A stretch of 64,000 bases of DNA, from assembly GCA_013364255.1 (NCBI GenBank), contig CP054936.1, forward strand, positions 2,200,853 through 2,264,852, read 5' to 3'. The position numbers were made by a program, and so were the translations under genes. Below are positions 60,886-64,000 of the stretch, piece by piece; position 1 is the stretch's first letter, and every line of letters begins with the position of its first letter. Under the pieces are notes generated by a model that was not told where the DNA came from, did no database searches, and saw nothing but the letters and a program-made list of their open reading frames with translations. This DNA comes from Streptomyces seoulensis (lineage in GTDB: Bacteria > Actinomycetota > Actinomycetes > Streptomycetales > Streptomycetaceae).

Positions 60886-60902
60886 GCACGGGGCGCCCGT
60901 GC
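60886..60902 (+). terminator. Hairpin after the FnIII lipoprotein gene
   Basis: GCACGGG and CCCGTGC around GCG: 7-bp stem, 3-base loop, 24 bases after the stop codon. Small, so only a possible terminator. Confidence 0.4.
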
Positions 60903-61044
60903 CCGGCCGTCACCCGAGCGGGCGCGCCGGGGGTGCGGCGGCCGGGCGGGGGGCGTTGGCTGTCCCTGAGGCAGCACGGGCGATTCCCCGTCTCCGGCGG
61001 CACATGGGATGGTCCGCCGACCGTGCCGCCGGAGGAGAAGTCCC

Positions 61045-61581
61045 ATGCACAGCACCCAGCCGCTCCTCCGTACCGCCCCGGCCGCGGCGGCCGCCGCCCT
61101 CGCGCTCGGGCTCGCCGCCGGACCGGCGGCGGCGGGCGCGGGCATCGCCGTGAAGGCCATCGGCTCCACGGTGTCGGTCACCACCAGCGCGTGCACCCTG
61201 GTCGACGGCGGCTGGGGCACGGCCTCGCTGCTCGCCGGCGGGCAGACCAGCTTCGCGCAGGGCCGCCGGATCGCGCTGGCGGGGACGACCGTCAGCCAGT
61301 CGGCCGCCTGGCAGAGCGTGCCCGCGGGCACCTACACCGTGATCGTGGTGTGCGCGAACAACATGACGGCGGGCACCCAGTCCGTGGTCGTCTCCGCCGC
61401 CTCGGCCCCGACCGCCCGCGCCACGACCGCGCCGTCGCGCGGGGTGATGGGCGGCCTCGGCGGCGCCGCCCGGGACTACGGACCGCTCACCCTCGCCGTG
61501 GGCGGCGGCCTGGTGGGCGTGGCGCTGATCGCCACCGGCTGGGTGCTGCGCCACCGCTCCCGCCCGTACCGGCTCCGATGA
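61045..61581 (+). CDS. Secreted membrane-anchored hypothetical protein
   Basis: A 178-residue protein: signal peptide (1-31, ending AAAGA), a beta-rich extracellular part with two Cys pairs-to-be (SACTLVDGG; VVCANNM), then a C-terminal membrane segment (LTLAVGGGLVGVALIATGWVL) and RHRSRPYRLR. It stays anchored in the membrane, possibly exposed to the wall. Function unknown. GGAGGAGAAG precedes ATG 61045. Confidence 0.7.
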   Translation: MHSTQPLLRTAPAAAAAALALGLAAGPAAAGAGIAVKAIGSTVSVTTSACTLVDGGWGTASLLAGGQTSFAQGRRIALAGTTVSQSAAWQSVPAGTYTVIVVCANNMTAGTQSVVVSAASAPTARATTAPSRGVMGGLGGAARDYGPLTLAVGGGLVGVALIATGWVLRHRSRPYRLR

Positions 61582-61608
61582 GGCGTCAACGCCGCGCCTG
61601 ACAGAGCG

Positions 61609-62172
61609 TCAGTTCTGCTCGGCAGGGCTGTTGTCGGGCGTCAGCCGGGCGAACTCGGACAGGGCGTGCTGGAGCCACTGGGTCCAGAAGGTCTCCAGGT
61701 CGATGCCGGCCCGCAGCACCAGATGGCGCAGCCGGTCGGCCGAACTGTCCTTGCCGGGCGGGAAGTCACGCTCCTCGATCTCCCGGTACTCCGCCAACTG
61801 TCGCTCGTGCGACTCAAGATGGCGTGCGAGTTCGGGCCCGAGACCTCCCGTCCCGACCACCGCGGCGGCGCGCAGCCGCAGCAGCAGGACGTCCCTGAGC
61901 GGCTTGGGCTCCTGGGAGGCGGCCGTCCAGCGGGCCAGTTCCGCGCGGCCCGCCGGCAGCACCTCGTAACTCTTCTTCTGCCCGCGGGCCGGCTGCTCGG
62001 TCGGCAGCGCGCGGATCAGGCCGTCCGCCTCCAGCCTGCCCAGCTCCCGGTAGATCTGCTGGTGCGTCGCCGACCAGAAGTAGCCGATCGACTTGTCGAA
62101 GCGGCGCGTCAGCTCCAGCCCTGACGACGGCTTCTCCAGCAGGGCGGTGAGGATGGCGTGCGGGAGTGACAT
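61609..62172 (-). CDS. PadR family transcriptional regulator
   Basis: A 187-residue PadR regulator. The winged helix (MSLPHAILTALLEKPSSGLELTRRFDKSIGYFW; HQQIYRELGRLEADGLI, in parts) covers the first 90 residues; the C-terminal coiled-coil helix is for dimerisation. Such repressors respond to phenolic or other ligands. It follows the truncated dienoyl-CoA reductase gene by 38 bases on the same strand and may regulate it. Confidence 0.85.
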   Translation of the reverse strand: MSLPHAILTALLEKPSSGLELTRRFDKSIGYFWSATHQQIYRELGRLEADGLIRALPTEQPARGQKKSYEVLPAGRAELARWTAASQEPKPLRDVLLLRLRAAAVVGTGGLGPELARHLESHERQLAEYREIEERDFPPGKDSSADRLRHLVLRAGIDLETFWTQWLQHALSEFARLTPDNSPAEQN

Positions 62173-62210
62173 GCGGTCATCCTAGGGAAGGCCGGTGGAC
62201 GCCCGGGGCC

Positions 62211-64000
62211 CTACAGCGCCGCCGCCAGTTCGGTGCCCTGCTTGATCGCGCGCTTGGCGTCCAGCTCGGCGGCCACGTCCGCGCCGCCGATGAGGTGCAC
62301 GGAGCGGCCCGCGGCGACCAGGTCCCGGTACAGGTCGCGGCGCGGCTCCTGTCCGGTGCACAGCACGACGGTGTCCACCTCCAGCACCGTGCTCGCGCCG
62401 TCCACGGTGATGTGCAGGCCCGCGTCGTCGATCCGGTCGTAGCTGACGCCGGGGACCATGGTGACGCCGCGGTGCTTGAGTTCGGTGCGGTGGATCCAGC
62501 CGGTGGTCCTGCCGAGTCCGGCGCCGACCTTGGTGGCCTTGCGCTGGAGCAGGTGCACGGTGCGCGGCGGTGCGGGCCGCTCGGGCGCGGCCAGGCCGCC
62601 GGGGGCGCGGTAGTCGGTGTCGACGCCCCAGGCGCGGAAGTACGCCGCCGGGTCCTCGCTCGCCTTGTCGCCGGCGTCGGTGAGGTACTCGGCGACGTCG
62701 AAGCCGATGCCGCCCGCGCCGAGGATCGCGACCCGGTCGCCGACGGGCGCGCCGTCGCGCAGGACGTCGAGGTAGCCGACGACGCTGGGGTGGTCGACGC
62801 CAGGGATCTCGGGGGTGCGCGGGGTGACGCCGGTGGCGACGACCACCTCGTCGTGGCCGTCGAGGTCGGCGGCGTCCACCCAGGTGTCCAGCCGCACCTC
62901 CACGCCGTGCGCGTCGAGCTGGTGGCGGAAGTAGCGCAGGGTCTCGTCGAACTCCTGCTTGCCGGGGACCTTGCGGGCGACGTTGAGCTGGCCGCCGATC
63001 TCGCTCGCGGCGTCGAACAGCGTGACGCGGTGGCCGCGTTCGGCCGCCGAGACGGCGCAGGCGAGGCCGGCCGGCCCGGCGCCGACGACGGCGACGTGCT
63101 TGCGCCGCCGGGTCGGGGAGAGCACCAGCTCGGTCTCGTGGCAGGCGCGCGGGTTGACCAGACAGGAGGTGATCTTCCCGCTGAAGGTGTGGTCGAGGCA
63201 GGCCTGGTTGCAGCCGATGCAGGTGTTGATGGCCTCGGGCCGGCCGGCGGCGGCCTTGTTGACGAACTCCGGGTCGGCGAGCATCGGCCGGGCCATGGAG
63301 ACCATGTCGGCGCAGCCGTCCGCGAGCAACTGCTCGGCGACTTCGGGGGTGTTGATGCGGTTGGTGGTGACGAGCGGGACGGTGACCGCGCCCATCAGCC
63401 TCTTCGTCACCCAGGTGTAGGCGCCGCGGGGCACGGAGGTGGCGATGGTGGGGATGCGGGCCTCGTGCCAGCCGATGCCGGTGTTGATGAGGGTGGCGCC
63501 GGCGGCCTCGACGGCCCGGGCGAGCCGGACGACCTCGTCCAGGGTGGAGCCGTCGGGCACCAGGTCGAGCATGGAGAGCCGGTAGACGACGATGAAGTCC
63601 TCGCCGACCGCCTCGCGCACCCGGCGCAGGATCTCCAGCGGGAAGCGGGTGCGGTGGTCGTACGAGCCGCCCCAGCGGTCGGTGCGGCGGTTGGTCCGCG
63701 CGGCGGTGAACTCGTTGATCAGGTAGCCCTCGGAGCCCATGATCTCCACGCCGTCGTAGCCGGCCTGCCGGGCGAGGCGGGCGGTGCGGGCGTAGTCGTC
63801 GATGGTGCGCTCGATGTCGGCGTCGGTGAGTTCGCGCGGCACGAAGGGGCTGATGGGCGCCTGGAGGGGGCTCGGGGCGACCAGGTCGCGGTGGTAGGCG
63901 TAGCGGCCGAAGTGCAGGATCTGGAGGGCGATCCGGCCGCCCTCGCGGTGGACGGCGTCGGTGACGACGCGGTGCTGGGCGGCCTCCTCCTCGGTGGTGA
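62211..64000 (-). CDS. fadH: 2,4-dienoyl-CoA reductase (NADPH), partial at right edge
   Basis: The window holds 596 codons of the C-terminal part; the N-terminus lies beyond base 64000. The old-yellow-enzyme barrel is present from the edge (HREGGRIALQILHFGRYAYH; GYLINEFTAARTNRRTDRWGGSY, in parts). The iron-sulfur cluster region is CIGCNQACLDHTFSGKITSC, and the FAD/NADPH motifs are VVGAGPAGLACAVSAAERG and AILGAGGIGFDVAE. It reduces the double bonds of dienoyl-CoAs in unsaturated fatty acid breakdown. No start can be given. PadR follows downstream. Confidence 0.88.
   Translation of the reverse strand, partial: TTEEEAAQHRVVTDAVHREGGRIALQILHFGRYAYHRDLVAPSPLQAPISPFVPRELTDADIERTIDDYARTARLARQAGYDGVEIMGSEGYLINEFTAARTNRRTDRWGGSYDHRTRFPLEILRRVREAVGEDFIVVYRLSMLDLVPDGSTLDEVVRLARAVEAAGATLINTGIGWHEARIPTIATSVPRGAYTWVTKRLMGAVTVPLVTTNRINTPEVAEQLLADGCADMVSMARPMLADPEFVNKAAAGRPEAINTCIGCNQACLDHTFSGKITSCLVNPRACHETELVLSPTRRRKHVAVVGAGPAGLACAVSAAERGHRVTLFDAASEIGGQLNVARKVPGKQEFDETLRYFRHQLDAHGVEVRLDTWVDAADLDGHDEVVVATGVTPRTPEIPGVDHPSVVGYLDVLRDGAPVGDRVAILGAGGIGFDVAEYLTDAGDKASEDPAAYFRAWGVDTDYRAPGGLAAPERPAPPRTVHLLQRKATKVGAGLGRTTGWIHRTELKHRGVTMVPGVSYDRIDDAGLHITVDGASTVLEVDTVVLCTGQEPRRDLYRDLVAAGRSVHLIGGADVAAELDAKRAIKQGTELAAAL

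Overview
The window is high-GC actinobacterial DNA with the codon use and gene content of Streptomyces: a long chaplin, two SsgA-like sporulation proteins, a popR/clpP3/clpP4 locus, a SigB-family sigma factor, a streptophobe-family membrane protein, an NsdB-like TPR regulator, and one rare in-frame TTA (bldA-dependent) codon. No rRNA, tRNA, CRISPR array, insertion sequence, integrase or attachment site was seen. The gene order (threonine dehydratase, ssgC-like, RNase H, clpP3-clpP4-popR, sigL-like, chpB-like, nsdB-like with a TTA kinase, secreted amidase, Usp) follows what I remember of the S. coelicolor right arm, running from about SCO7292 down to SCO7247. That match is from memory; no alignment was run.

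Layout. 1-5 kb: secreted serine hydrolase, AIM24 protein, PLP dehydratase, F420-type oxidoreductase and an SsgC-like protein behind a SigB-type promoter. 5-10.7 kb: small membrane and hypothetical proteins, an aldo/keto reductase, an MFS pump with its TetR regulator and a striking double-palindrome operator, RNase H with a Cys-rich tail, and a VOC protein. 10.8-14.7 kb: the Clp/sigma block. clpP3-clpP4 face popR, whose product ends in Leu-Ala-Ala; a SigL-like sigma gene has two tandem SigB-type promoters and faces an RsbW-like ATPase. 14.8-26 kb: streptophobe protein, aldo/keto reductases, LysR, DinB protein, adenosine deaminase, dienelactone hydrolase, and an ssuE-ssuD sulfonate operon headed by an apparently leaderless Cys-Cys leader peptide. 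26-41.7 kb: secreted and surface proteins (chaplin ChpB, tripeptidyl aminopeptidase), asparagine synthetase, baeRF3 protein, inositol-dehydrogenase-like enzyme, a second SsgA-like protein, a degenerate PAS/PP2C protein and NsdB. 41.9-54.9 kb: TTA kinase, large secreted amidase, Usp, PaaK, a second acyl-CoA ligase, a flavin oxidoreductase, an MpaB-like protein, and a group of small stress-type proteins (DUF2795, Cys-rich copper protein, ChaB, DUF6479). 55-64 kb: DUF1360 protein, dhaKLM, GH75 chitosanase and an FnIII lipoprotein around a DasR-like palindrome, a wall-associated protein, PadR, and a truncated 2,4-dienoyl-CoA reductase at the right edge.

How the parts may work together. Several genes point to development and stress control: SsgC-like and second SsgA-like proteins, ChpB, NsdB, the bldA-dependent kinase, the SigL-like factor and the popR-clpP3P4 fallback protease. 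Four promoter-like elements fit GNNT-N14/15-GGGTA(C/T), in front of ssgC, sigL (two) and the DUF6479 gene, suggesting shared SigB-family control. The most interesting single observations are the Cys-Cys leader peptide upstream of ssuED, a ClpP4 subunit whose catalytic His codon is Gly, the double TetR operator, the amidase with a Glu-to-Gln lytic-transglycosylase-like domain, and the PP2C-like protein that has lost its metal-binding Asp motif.
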